DNA from: Paractinoplanes abujensis
GTDB taxonomy: Bacteria > Actinomycetota > Actinomycetes > Mycobacteriales > Micromonosporaceae
Assembly: GCF_014204895.1 (NCBI RefSeq)
Contig: NZ_JACHMF010000001.1
Coordinates: 744,001-808,000, forward strand
DNA: 64,000 nt
Reading direction: 5' to 3'
Shown: positions 6,400 through 13,555 of the stretch, piece after piece
Layout: the number at the start of each line of letters is the position of its first letter
Numbering within the stretch: the first letter of the stretch is position 1
Translations under genes and position numbers: made by a program
The notes under the pieces: generated by a model
What the model was told of the DNA's origin: nothing
Seen by the model: the letters and a program-made list of their open reading frames with translations, nothing else
Databases searched by the model: none

Positions 6400-9048
6400 T
6401 CAGGACACCGTCGCGCGGATGTCGCCCAATCCGCGCGCGACCAGGAAGTGTCCGCCGTCGGCGAGCCGCCCGCCCCACGAATGTGACTGCGCGTCCCAGC
6501 GTCGCCACAGCCGGCGATCGGTGTGGACGACGACGCGCGCCGACTTGCCCGGATCGACTTCGACAGCTGTCCACCCCACCAGCCGTACGGGCTCGTCCGC
6601 CTCGACGGGACGCAGGTAGACCTGCACCACTTCGCGGCTCGTGTGCCGGCCGATGTTACGCACGGTCACGGTGATCGAGGGGGCGTCCCCGGTGACCAGC
6701 CGTACGTCGCTGTACTCCCAGTCGCCGTACCCGAGTCCGTGCCCCAGCCAGAACGCCGGTTCGGGCGCGCGCCCCGCGGCGTGCCCGCGATAGCCGATGA
6801 AGGTTCCTTCCCCGTACGCCACCTCGCCGTCGACCGGCGTCACCGACCACGCGGGCGAGGCCTCGTCGGCGGCCGGGAACGACGTGACCAGCCGGCCCGC
6901 CGGTTCGATGTCGCCGAGCAGGGCCGCGGCGACCGCGTGTCCGCCCTCCTGCCCGGGCAGCCCGGCCCACAGCACGGCCTCGACCTTCGCCAGCCACGGC
7001 ATGAGCACCGGGGTGGCCGCGTTGACGACCACCACCGTACGGGCGGCAGCATCGGCCACCGCCTCCACCAGCGCGTCCTGGTCGCCGGGCAGCCGCAGCG
7101 TCGTCTTGTCGACCGACTCCGTCTCCTGCTCCTCGGTCAGCCCCACGACCACGACCGCCACGTCGGCGCCGGTCGCCACCCGTACGGCCTCCTCGATCAC
7201 GTCGGCGCCGGCCCGCGGGGCGACATTCCCGACGAGTCCGTAAAGCCCCATGCCGTCGATGGCCACGGTGGCCTCGAACCGCTCGGGCGCCGATTCCGGG
7301 GTGAAAGTGCGATACGGCGGAGTCAGAACGTCCTCACCCATCCCGCCGCCCGACCGCAGCACAAAGGACTCACCGCCCACGACCTGCCACTCGCCCACAC
7401 CGAACACACCCAGCTCAAGCCCGCCGCGCGTGGGGGAGGCCGTCCCGGCGGCGGTGGTGGAGGTCTGGCCAGTGGCGGTGGCAGACGGGGGGCCGGCGGC
7501 GGAGGTCTGGTCGGGGGCGGTGCTGGAGGTGGTGGAGGTCTGGCCAGTGGCGGTGGGGGAGGTGGGGCCGGTGGAGGAGGGCTGGTCGGCCGGGGTGGCG
7601 GTGCTACCGGGGGTACTCGTGCTGGAGGTGGTGGAGGTTTGGCTAGTGGCGGCAGGGGTGGGAGAGCCGGAGTCGGGCGGCGGGATGTCGGCCCCGGACG
7701 GGGTGGTGTGGACGTCGGCGAGGAGGCGGGCCGACGTGACGGTGCCCGGGAAGTCGTCGTCCATGCCGATCATGGTTTTGGACTGGGGGCAGTAGCGGCG
7801 TTCGAGTTCGGTGCCGGTGGCGTCGTACAGGATGACGTCGATGCCCGGCCGGCCGGTGGACGGTGCGGTCAGGTAGCCGCCGCGGGCGGGGATCGGGCGG
7901 GTGCGCACGTCGACGCCGTCGAGCACCGTCACCCGGTCGCCCAGCTGGGCGGTCAGGCCTTCGGCCACGCTGACCTGGTACGGCGCGTTCACTGCGGCCG
8001 AACCGCCGCCCATGTCGATCGTGTCGACGGCGTGCCGGCCGATCAGGGCCACGGAGGCCGAGCGGCTGAGCGGCAGCAGGTCGTTGTCGTTCTTGAGCAC
8101 GGTGATGCCGCGCGCGGCCAGGCGGGTCAACTGCTCCCGGCGTACGGGGGAATCGGGTTTTGGCAGGTCGCCGGGCCACGTGCGGGGCTCGCCGAGGGCG
8201 CCGACCCGTTCGGCCAGGCGCAGCAGCCGGGTCACGTGGTCGTCGATCGCTGACTCGTCGACCTCGCCCGCCTGCACGGCCGCCACCAGCGCGTCGCCCC
8301 ACGGGCCGTCGGGGCCGGGCATGACCAGGTCGAGACCGCCGTTGGCGGCGGGGGCGGCGGTCTTCGTGGCGAACCAGTCCGACATGATCAGGCCGGGCCA
8401 GCCCCAGTCGCCCTTGACGACCTTGTTGTTGACGTAGTCCTGTTCGGTCGCGGCCACACCGTTGACGTCGTTGTAGGCCGCCATCATCGTCCATGCGCCG
8501 GCGTCCTGCGCGGCGATCTCGAACGGCAGCAGGTACAGCTCGTGCAGCGTGCGCTCGTCGACTACCGAGTTCATCGTGTCGCGGTCGGTCTCGCTCTCGT
8601 TGGCGACCAGGTGTTTGAGGCACGCGGCGACGCCACTGTCCTGCATGCCCCGCACGTAGGCGGCGGCCAGGCGCCCGGTGAGCAGCGGATCCTCCGAGTA
8701 CGCCTCGAACAGCCGGCCGCCCAGCGGGGAGCGGTGCAGGTTGATCGTCGGCCCCAGCACCACGTGGATCTCCTGCGCGGCGGCTTCCTCGGCCAGGAGC
8801 TGTCCCACCTCGTACGCGGTCTGCTCGTCCCACGTGGCGGCCAGCAGCGTGGCGTTGGGGAACAAGGTCACCACCCGGCCACCGGTGAACTTCAATCCGC
8901 GTACGCCCGTAGGGCCGTCGGAGAAGCGCATCTCGTGCAGCCCGATCGCCGGTTCGCCGGCCAGCGTGAACGCGGTGGCCCCGGTGAGGAGGCGAACCTT
9001 GGAGCGAAGGTCGAGCGACTTGACGAGGGCGACGAGGTCGGAACTCAT
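6400..9048 (-). CDS. GH3 beta-glucosidase with PA14 domain split by a low-complexity insert
   Basis: Glycoside hydrolase family 3 enzyme of 882 residues, probably intracellular (no signal peptide seen). The TIM barrel contains KHLVANESETDRDTMN and the nucleophile aspartate of GLIMSDW near residue 222. The second alpha/beta domain carries GITVLKNDNDLLPL, followed by a PA14-like domain and a C-terminal fibronectin-III-like domain (VTVRNIGRHTSREVVQVYL). The PA14 domain is interrupted at residues ~453-539 by a Thr/Ser/Pro/Ala-rich insert. Divergent from a LacI gene across a palindrome, so likely repressed by it and induced by a beta-glucoside. The ATG at 9048 directly abuts AGGGG, so the mRNA may be leaderless. 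Confidence 0.9.
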   Translation of the reverse strand: MSSDLVALVKSLDLRSKVRLLTGATAFTLAGEPAIGLHEMRFSDGPTGVRGLKFTGGRVVTLFPNATLLAATWDEQTAYEVGQLLAEEAAAQEIHVVLGPTINLHRSPLGGRLFEAYSEDPLLTGRLAAAYVRGMQDSGVAACLKHLVANESETDRDTMNSVVDERTLHELYLLPFEIAAQDAGAWTMMAAYNDVNGVAATEQDYVNNKVVKGDWGWPGLIMSDWFATKTAAPAANGGLDLVMPGPDGPWGDALVAAVQAGEVDESAIDDHVTRLLRLAERVGALGEPRTWPGDLPKPDSPVRREQLTRLAARGITVLKNDNDLLPLSRSASVALIGRHAVDTIDMGGGSAAVNAPYQVSVAEGLTAQLGDRVTVLDGVDVRTRPIPARGGYLTAPSTGRPGIDVILYDATGTELERRYCPQSKTMIGMDDDFPGTVTSARLLADVHTTPSGADIPPPDSGSPTPAATSQTSTTSSTSTPGSTATPADQPSSTGPTSPTATGQTSTTSSTAPDQTSAAGPPSATATGQTSTTAAGTASPTRGGLELGVFGVGEWQVVGGESFVLRSGGGMGEDVLTPPYRTFTPESAPERFEATVAIDGMGLYGLVGNVAPRAGADVIEEAVRVATGADVAVVVVGLTEEQETESVDKTTLRLPGDQDALVEAVADAAARTVVVVNAATPVLMPWLAKVEAVLWAGLPGQEGGHAVAAALLGDIEPAGRLVTSFPAADEASPAWSVTPVDGEVAYGEGTFIGYRGHAAGRAPEPAFWLGHGLGYGDWEYSDVRLVTGDAPSITVTVRNIGRHTSREVVQVYLRPVEADEPVRLVGWTAVEVDPGKSARVVVHTDRRLWRRWDAQSHSWGGRLADGGHFLVARGLGDIRATVS

Positions 9049-9058
9049 CCCCTCATGG

Positions 9059-9070
9059 TTACACGTGTAA
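9059..9070. promoter_or_regulatory. Perfect palindrome TTACACGTGTAA, probable LacI-family operator
   Basis: Twelve-base perfect palindrome between the divergent GH3 gene (start 9048) and the LacI-family regulator (start 9106). Location and symmetry fit a LacI/GalR operator that would repress the glucosidase and autoregulate the regulator. That function is inferred, not shown. Confidence 0.7.
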
Positions 9071-9105
9071 GTTGGGATTGTCAGCACGAGGAGGCCGTGA
9101 TCCCG

Positions 9106-10101
9106 ATGAGTGAGTCCACCACCACCAAGAGGGTCACGAGCGCCGACGTGGCCCGGCTGGCCGGGGTCTCGCGGGCCACCGTCAGCTACGTCCTCAACGA
9201 CACGCCCCGCCAGACTATCTCGGCCGGCACCCGCACCCGTGTGCTCGACGCGGCCGCCCGGCTGGGCTATTCCCCCTCGGCCGCCGCGCGGACCCTGCGC
9301 ACGGGCCGCTCCGACGTGGTGCTGTGCCTGCTGCCCGACTGGCCGATCGGCCCCGAGGTGGGCTCGATGCTGGGCCGGCTCTCGTCCGCGCTCACCCGGC
9401 ACGGCCTGACCCTGGTCGTGCACCCGGGCAACCGCGAGGAACGCCCGATGACCGAGCTGTGGAAGGCGATCACCCCGGCCGCCGTCATCGCGTACACCGA
9501 GTTCTCCGACGCCGACGTGGCCGCCATGCGCGCGGCCGGGGTCGCCATCGTGGAGGCGGTCAGCCGCCGCAAGGGCCGCTCGCTGGCCGTGCCGCAGGAA
9601 CTCGTCGGCCGCCGCCAGGCCGAGCACCTCACCCGGGCCGGGCACACCCGCCTCGGCTTCGCCTACCCCGACGACGAGCGGGTCCGGTTCTTCGCCGAGC
9701 CGCGGCTGGCCGGGGTGCGCGCCGCGTGCGCCGCGCTGCGGCTGCCCACGCCGGTCGGCCTGACCGTCCCGCTCGACCCGGCCGCCGCCGCCGAGGCCGT
9801 ACGGCGGTGGCGCGCGACCGGGGTGACGGCCGTCTGCGCGTACAACGACGAGGTGGCACTGGCGGTCCTGGCCGGCGTACGGAGGGAAGGTCTGACGGCA
9901 CCGGACGACCTGGCCGTGATCGGGGTCGACGACATCCCGCCGGCCCGTCTGGCCGACCCGCCGCTGACCACGGTGACCACCGATCAGACGGTCGTCGGGG
10001 CGCACCTGGCGGCCACCGTCGTCGCCGCGATCAGCGGGCGGGCCGCTCCCGACCTGCCCGCCGCCGACATCGTGCGGGTCGTGCGCCGGGCCACCGCCTG
10101 A
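9106..10101 (+). CDS. LacI family transcriptional regulator
   Basis: 331 residues. The N-terminal LacI helix-turn-helix (about 9-55) reads VTSADVARLAGVSRATVSYV and is followed by the hinge-type segment YSPSAAARTLRTG. The rest is a periplasmic-binding-protein-like sugar sensor (domain ends IGVDDIPPARLADPPLTTV). Divergent from the GH3 beta-glucosidase, with the palindrome at 9059-9070 between them, so it most likely controls that gene in response to a glycoside-derived sugar. GAGGAGG at 9088-9094 is the ribosome binding site; ATG at 9106 is chosen, since GTG at 9097 lies too close to it. Confidence 0.9.
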   Translation: MSESTTTKRVTSADVARLAGVSRATVSYVLNDTPRQTISAGTRTRVLDAAARLGYSPSAAARTLRTGRSDVVLCLLPDWPIGPEVGSMLGRLSSALTRHGLTLVVHPGNREERPMTELWKAITPAAVIAYTEFSDADVAAMRAAGVAIVEAVSRRKGRSLAVPQELVGRRQAEHLTRAGHTRLGFAYPDDERVRFFAEPRLAGVRAACAALRLPTPVGLTVPLDPAAAAEAVRRWRATGVTAVCAYNDEVALAVLAGVRREGLTAPDDLAVIGVDDIPPARLADPPLTTVTTDQTVVGAHLAATVVAAISGRAAPDLPAADIVRVVRRATA

Positions 10102-10214
10102 TCGGCGCACGTCGATCAAGTGCACAACAAACGCACAGGCGGAGCACACGGGTGACTCAGCCGGCGGGCGAATCGTGAGGGGTGTCAGAACGGTTCGCAC
10201 ACAGGGGGAGCGCC

Positions 10215-10688
10215 ATGCTCGTTCAGCTCAATCGAAACACCGGCACGCACGACTTCACCGCCACGGCGACCGACCTGCCGATCAACCCCGCAACCTTTCC
10301 CCGTACGGGCCGGGGCCCGCTGCCCGCCGTGGCCTGCTTCGGCCATCCCGGTCGCGTGGCCGGCCTGGCTCAGCATCTGCCCCACGGCTGGTCGCTGCGC
10401 CAAGCCGACAACCTCGACGACCTGCGCCCCGACGAGATCGTGCTGTTCGCCGGGGCCACCGAGCGGGCGGTGGCGACCGCCCGCCGGGTGCTGCCGGGCC
10501 GCACGATGATCGTCGCCCTGGTCGACGAGGAGGCCCCGGCCGAGCTGGTGGCCGCGGTGCTCACGGCCGGGGCCGACGCCTGCGTCCGTGGGGGGCAGCC
10601 CGCCATCCTGGCCGGGCACCTGGTCGCGTGCCGCCGCCGCGACCTGGCCGACCGCTGGTCCCGCCTCGACGTTCAAGGCCGCCGCTAG
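10215..10688 (+). CDS. Hypothetical protein, weakly receiver-like fold
   Basis: 157 residues from the ATG at 10215, which has an excellent GGGGGAG five bases upstream; the longer GTG start at 10182 lacks one. The protein alternates hydrophobic strands and helices (VACFGHPGRVAGLAQHLP, EIVLFAGATERAVATARRVL, MIVALVDEEAP). This hints at an alpha/beta fold like a degenerate response-regulator receiver, but the conserved acidic pocket and lysine are not evident. I do not recognise the family. It is monocistronic or ends convergently with the lipoprotein gene at 10710. Confidence 0.65.
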   Translation: MLVQLNRNTGTHDFTATATDLPINPATFPRTGRGPLPAVACFGHPGRVAGLAQHLPHGWSLRQADNLDDLRPDEIVLFAGATERAVATARRVLPGRTMIVALVDEEAPAELVAAVLTAGADACVRGGQPAILAGHLVACRRRDLADRWSRLDVQGRR

Positions 10689-10709
10689 GCCCAGTTTCGC
10701 GGGCCGGGC

Positions 10710-11249
10710 TCAGGCGCTGGGCGCGGCCGTCGGCTGCAGCACCCGGCAGGTCTCGATCGCCTTCCGGGTCGTGGCGTCGGTCGTGTCGAGCGTCGACGGA
10801 TCGGTCACGCCGTTCTCCTTGAGGCAGTTCTGGTAGGCCGCGTTCTGCCCGTTGCCCCGGCCCTCGCCGCCGGGCCGGCCCGAGGGACGCAGCGACGAGC
10901 ACGCCTCCTGCGCCTTCTGCCAGGTGGCGTCGTCGACCCCGGCGGGCTTGCCGGCCATGCCGCCGCCCCCGGGGAAACCGCCCCCGCCGGGTCCGGCGCT
11001 GCCCGACGGCCGGGGCATTCCTGACGGTCGCGCGCCGCTCTCGCGGGGCCCGCCCGACGGCATCGTGATCGTGACGCCGTTGTTCTTGAGGCAGTCCGTG
11101 TAGGCCGTGAACGCGCCGCCCGGCCCGCCCCCGCCGCTGTTGCCGGTGCCCGCGTCGCCGGAGTCGCCGCCGCAGGCCGCGCTCAGCACCGCCGCGGCCG
11201 CCGCCACGAGCAGCCCCGCCGCCCGGCGGGAAGTCCTCTTCTCGACCAC
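10710..11249 (-). CDS. Secreted lipoprotein with two Cys-Leu-Lys motifs
   Basis: 179 residues. The signal peptide ends in a lipobox (AAAAVLSAAC), so the mature protein should be lipid-anchored outside the membrane. A Gly/Ser/Pro-rich linker separates two copies of a short motif: YTDCLKNNGVTI and YQNCLKENGVTD. Further cysteines occur in QEACSSLRPSG and IETCRVLQP. Similar small proteins often lie near actinobacterial HlyD/MacB-type exporters (recollection, not checked); such an exporter block begins 2.3 kb away at 13556. GTG at 11249 is chosen because AAAGGA lies seven bases upstream. Function unknown; possible ligand- or metal-binding envelope protein. Confidence 0.75.
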   Translation of the reverse strand: MVEKRTSRRAAGLLVAAAAAVLSAACGGDSGDAGTGNSGGGGPGGAFTAYTDCLKNNGVTITMPSGGPRESGARPSGMPRPSGSAGPGGGGFPGGGGMAGKPAGVDDATWQKAQEACSSLRPSGRPGGEGRGNGQNAAYQNCLKENGVTDPSTLDTTDATTRKAIETCRVLQPTAAPSA

Positions 11250-11460
11250 GATGCTGTCCTTTCGCGAGGCCGGTTCTCCGATGCCGACCCACCCAAACCG
11301 CCCGACCTCGTCACCGCGTCGGCGCCGCCTCGAAGTTCGCTCGGAGCAGCTGTGCGCAAGCTGTGCCGGATTTCTTCGAGAAAATGCCGGCGGCGATGTC
11401 GAGAACGCCCGACCGGCTCCGTCCCCGGGGTGCAAGCACCCACCTACCTCAGGGGCGACG

Positions 11461-11952
11461 ATGGAACAGCACGAGATCACCGAGGTCCTGAACCGCCCGC
11501 TCAGCCGGGAACTGCTGGCCCGCGACATCACCCGCCTGGCCTACGTGGCCAGGGACGGCACCCCGCGCAGCATCCCGATCGCGTTCACCTGGAACGGTTC
11601 GCAGATCGTGCTCTGCACCGCCAAGAACGCCCCGAAGCTGCCCTCGCTGCGGCACAACCCGGCGGTCGCCCTGACGATCGACACCGAGGTGCACCCGCCC
11701 AAGATCCTGCTGATCCGGGGCCGGTGCGAACTCGACGTGGTCGACGGCATCCCCGCGGAGTACCTGCAGATGAACGGCACCTACGACATGACGCCCGAAC
11801 AGCGCGTCGGCTGGGAGGCCGAGGTGCGTTCCCTGTACGACGGGATGGTGCGCATCGTCGTCACCCCGACCTGGGCCAAACTGATCGACTTCGAGACCAC
11901 CCTGCCCACCGCGGTCGAGGAACTCGTCCGCGAGCGCGCCGCGAAGCTCTGA
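11461..11952 (+). CDS. Pyridoxamine 5'-phosphate oxidase family protein
   Basis: 163 residues with a split-barrel flavin-binding fold. The pattern LARDITRLAYVARDGTPRSI then IAFTWNGSQIVLCT is typical of small PNPOx-like proteins that bind FMN or F420. The exact reaction cannot be told; such proteins include F420-dependent reductases and haem- or quinone-active enzymes. ATG at 11461 follows AGGGGCG. The next gene begins 13 bases after its stop, so it is probably co-transcribed with the DGPF/ECF pair. Confidence 0.85.
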   Translation: MEQHEITEVLNRPLSRELLARDITRLAYVARDGTPRSIPIAFTWNGSQIVLCTAKNAPKLPSLRHNPAVALTIDTEVHPPKILLIRGRCELDVVDGIPAEYLQMNGTYDMTPEQRVGWEAEVRSLYDGMVRIVVTPTWAKLIDFETTLPTAVEELVRERAAKL

Positions 11953-11965
11953 AGGGAGCACCCCC

Positions 11966-12373
11966 ATGGCCAAGTATCTGCTGCTCAAGCACTATCGTGG
12001 CGCCCCTGCGCCGACCAACGACGTGCCGATGGACCGCTGGACCCCGGAGGAGGTCACCGCGCACATCCAATACATGCAGGACTGGGCGGCCAAGCTCCAG
12101 TCCACCGGCGAGTTCGTCGACGGTCAGGCGGTCTCCCCGCAGGGCACGTTCGTCCGCTCCGGCGGCCCGGGGCAACCGCCGGTCACCGACGGCCCGTTCG
12201 CCGAGACCAAGGACCTGATCGCGGGCTGGATGGTCATCGACGTCGACTCGTACGAGCGGGCCCTGGAACTGGCGGCCGAGCTGTCGGACGCACCCGGCGC
12301 GGGCGGGCGGCCGATCCAGGAGTGGCTGGAACTGCGGCCGTTCATGACCGAGGCGCCCACGGTCCTCGAGTGA
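11966..12373 (+). CDS. YCII-related DGPF-domain protein
   Basis: 135 residues with a ferredoxin-like YCII fold. The family hallmark TDGPFAETKDLIAGWMVID lies near residues 73-91. A strong ribosome binding site (GAAGGGAG) precedes ATG 11966. DGPF proteins are the standard genomic partner of ECF sigma factors carrying a TPR-like C-terminal extension (ECF42 group). Here the stop overlaps the sigma gene start by four bases (GTGA), showing translational coupling. Its biochemical role in that pairing is still unclear in the literature I know. Confidence 0.9.
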   Translation: MAKYLLLKHYRGAPAPTNDVPMDRWTPEEVTAHIQYMQDWAAKLQSTGEFVDGQAVSPQGTFVRSGGPGQPPVTDGPFAETKDLIAGWMVIDVDSYERALELAAELSDAPGAGGRPIQEWLELRPFMTEAPTVLE

Positions 12374-13518
12374 ACGACACCCTGCTGCGCGAACTCGTCC
12401 CCGCCGTGATCGGTGTCCTGGTCCGGCGCGGGGCGGAGTTCGCCGCGGCCGAGGACGCCGTGCAGGAGGCCCTGATCCGCGCGCTGGAGACGTGGCCCGG
12501 TGACCCGCCGCGCGACCCCAAAGGCTGGCTGGTCGCCACCGCCTGGCGCAAGTTCCTCGATGCCGTACGGTCGGAGTCCGCGCGGCAACGGCGTGAGCTC
12601 GCCGTCGAGGCCGAACCGGCACCGGGCTCGGTGGCGGCCACCGACGACACGCTGTGGCTGTATTTCCTGTGCGCGCACCCGTCGTTGTCGCCCGGCACGG
12701 CCGTCGCGCTGACCCTGCGCGCGGTCGGCGGCCTGACCACCCGGCAGATCGCGGCCGCCTACCTCGTGCCCGAGGCGACCATCGCCCAGCGCATCAGCCG
12801 GGCCAAACGGCAACTGGCCGGCCTGCCGCTCGACCGGCCCGGTGACCCCGGCACCGTGCTGCGCGTGCTCTACCTGGTCTTCAACGAAGGCTACGGCGGC
12901 GACGTGGACCTGGCCGCCGAGGCGATCCGGCTCACCCGGCAGCTGGCCGCCGCGACCGGTGACCCCGAAGCGGCGGGCCTGCTCGCGCTGATGCTGCTGC
13001 ACCACGCGCGCCGGGCGTCGCGCACCGGGCCCGGCGGCCGGCTCGTGCCGCTGGCCGAGCAGGACCGCTCCCGGTGGGACACCGCCCTGATCGCCGAGGG
13101 TGTGGAGATCCTGCAGGCCGCGCTGGCCCGGGACCGGCTCGGCGAATACCAGGCCCAGGCCGCTATCGCCGCCCTGCACGCGGACGCCCCGAGCGCCGCC
13201 GAGACCGACTGGGTGCAGATCGTCGAGTGGTACGACGAACTGCTCGGGCTCACCGGCAGCCCGGTGGTGCGGCTCAACCGCGCGGTCGCGATCGGCGAGG
13301 CCGACGGGCCGCGGGCCGGGCTGGCCGAGCTGGACAAGGTCGACCCCGCGCTGCCCCGCCACCAGGCGGCCCGCGCCTACCTGCTGGAACGGGCGGGCGA
13401 GCGGGAACGGGCGGCCGAGCTGTACGCCGAGGCGGCGCACCTGGCGGCCAGTCTGGCCGAACGCGACCACCTGACCCGCGCCGCGGCCCGGCTCCGAGGC
13501 AACTCCGAGCTGAGTTGA
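12370..13518 (+). CDS. ECF sigma factor with C-terminal TPR-like extension (ECF42-like)
   Basis: 382 residues. N-terminal sigma-2 region (about 10-80: EDAVQEALIRALETWP), then sigma-4 with GLTTRQIAAAYLVPEATIAQ near residues 120-140. A long helical C-terminal domain (DUF6596-like, about 180-382) follows, with repeated ARDRLGEYQAQAAIAALHA-type helices. No anti-sigma factor gene is adjacent. That fits this group, where the C-terminal domain and the DGPF partner replace a classical anti-sigma factor. GTG 12370 is chosen because it overlaps the upstream stop; an earlier in-frame start at 12322 would extend into the DGPF gene. Confidence 0.9.
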   Translation: MNDTLLRELVPAVIGVLVRRGAEFAAAEDAVQEALIRALETWPGDPPRDPKGWLVATAWRKFLDAVRSESARQRRELAVEAEPAPGSVAATDDTLWLYFLCAHPSLSPGTAVALTLRAVGGLTTRQIAAAYLVPEATIAQRISRAKRQLAGLPLDRPGDPGTVLRVLYLVFNEGYGGDVDLAAEAIRLTRQLAAATGDPEAAGLLALMLLHHARRASRTGPGGRLVPLAEQDRSRWDTALIAEGVEILQAALARDRLGEYQAQAAIAALHADAPSAAETDWVQIVEWYDELLGLTGSPVVRLNRAVAIGEADGPRAGLAELDKVDPALPRHQAARAYLLERAGERERAAELYAEAAHLAASLAERDHLTRAAARLRGNSELS

Positions 13519-13555
13519 AGGCTGACGCGAGGACCGTTGACCACACTTCCGGCCC

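Noticed and set aside
6523-8253. 576-residue plus-strand frame antisense to the GH3 gene
   Set aside because: Contains GGGG-repeat peptides that are the reverse reading of the GH3 Thr/Ser insert; no domain.
10182-10214. Longer GTG start for the hypothetical gene at 10215
   Set aside because: No ribosome binding site, whereas ATG 10215 has GGGGGAG at ideal spacing.
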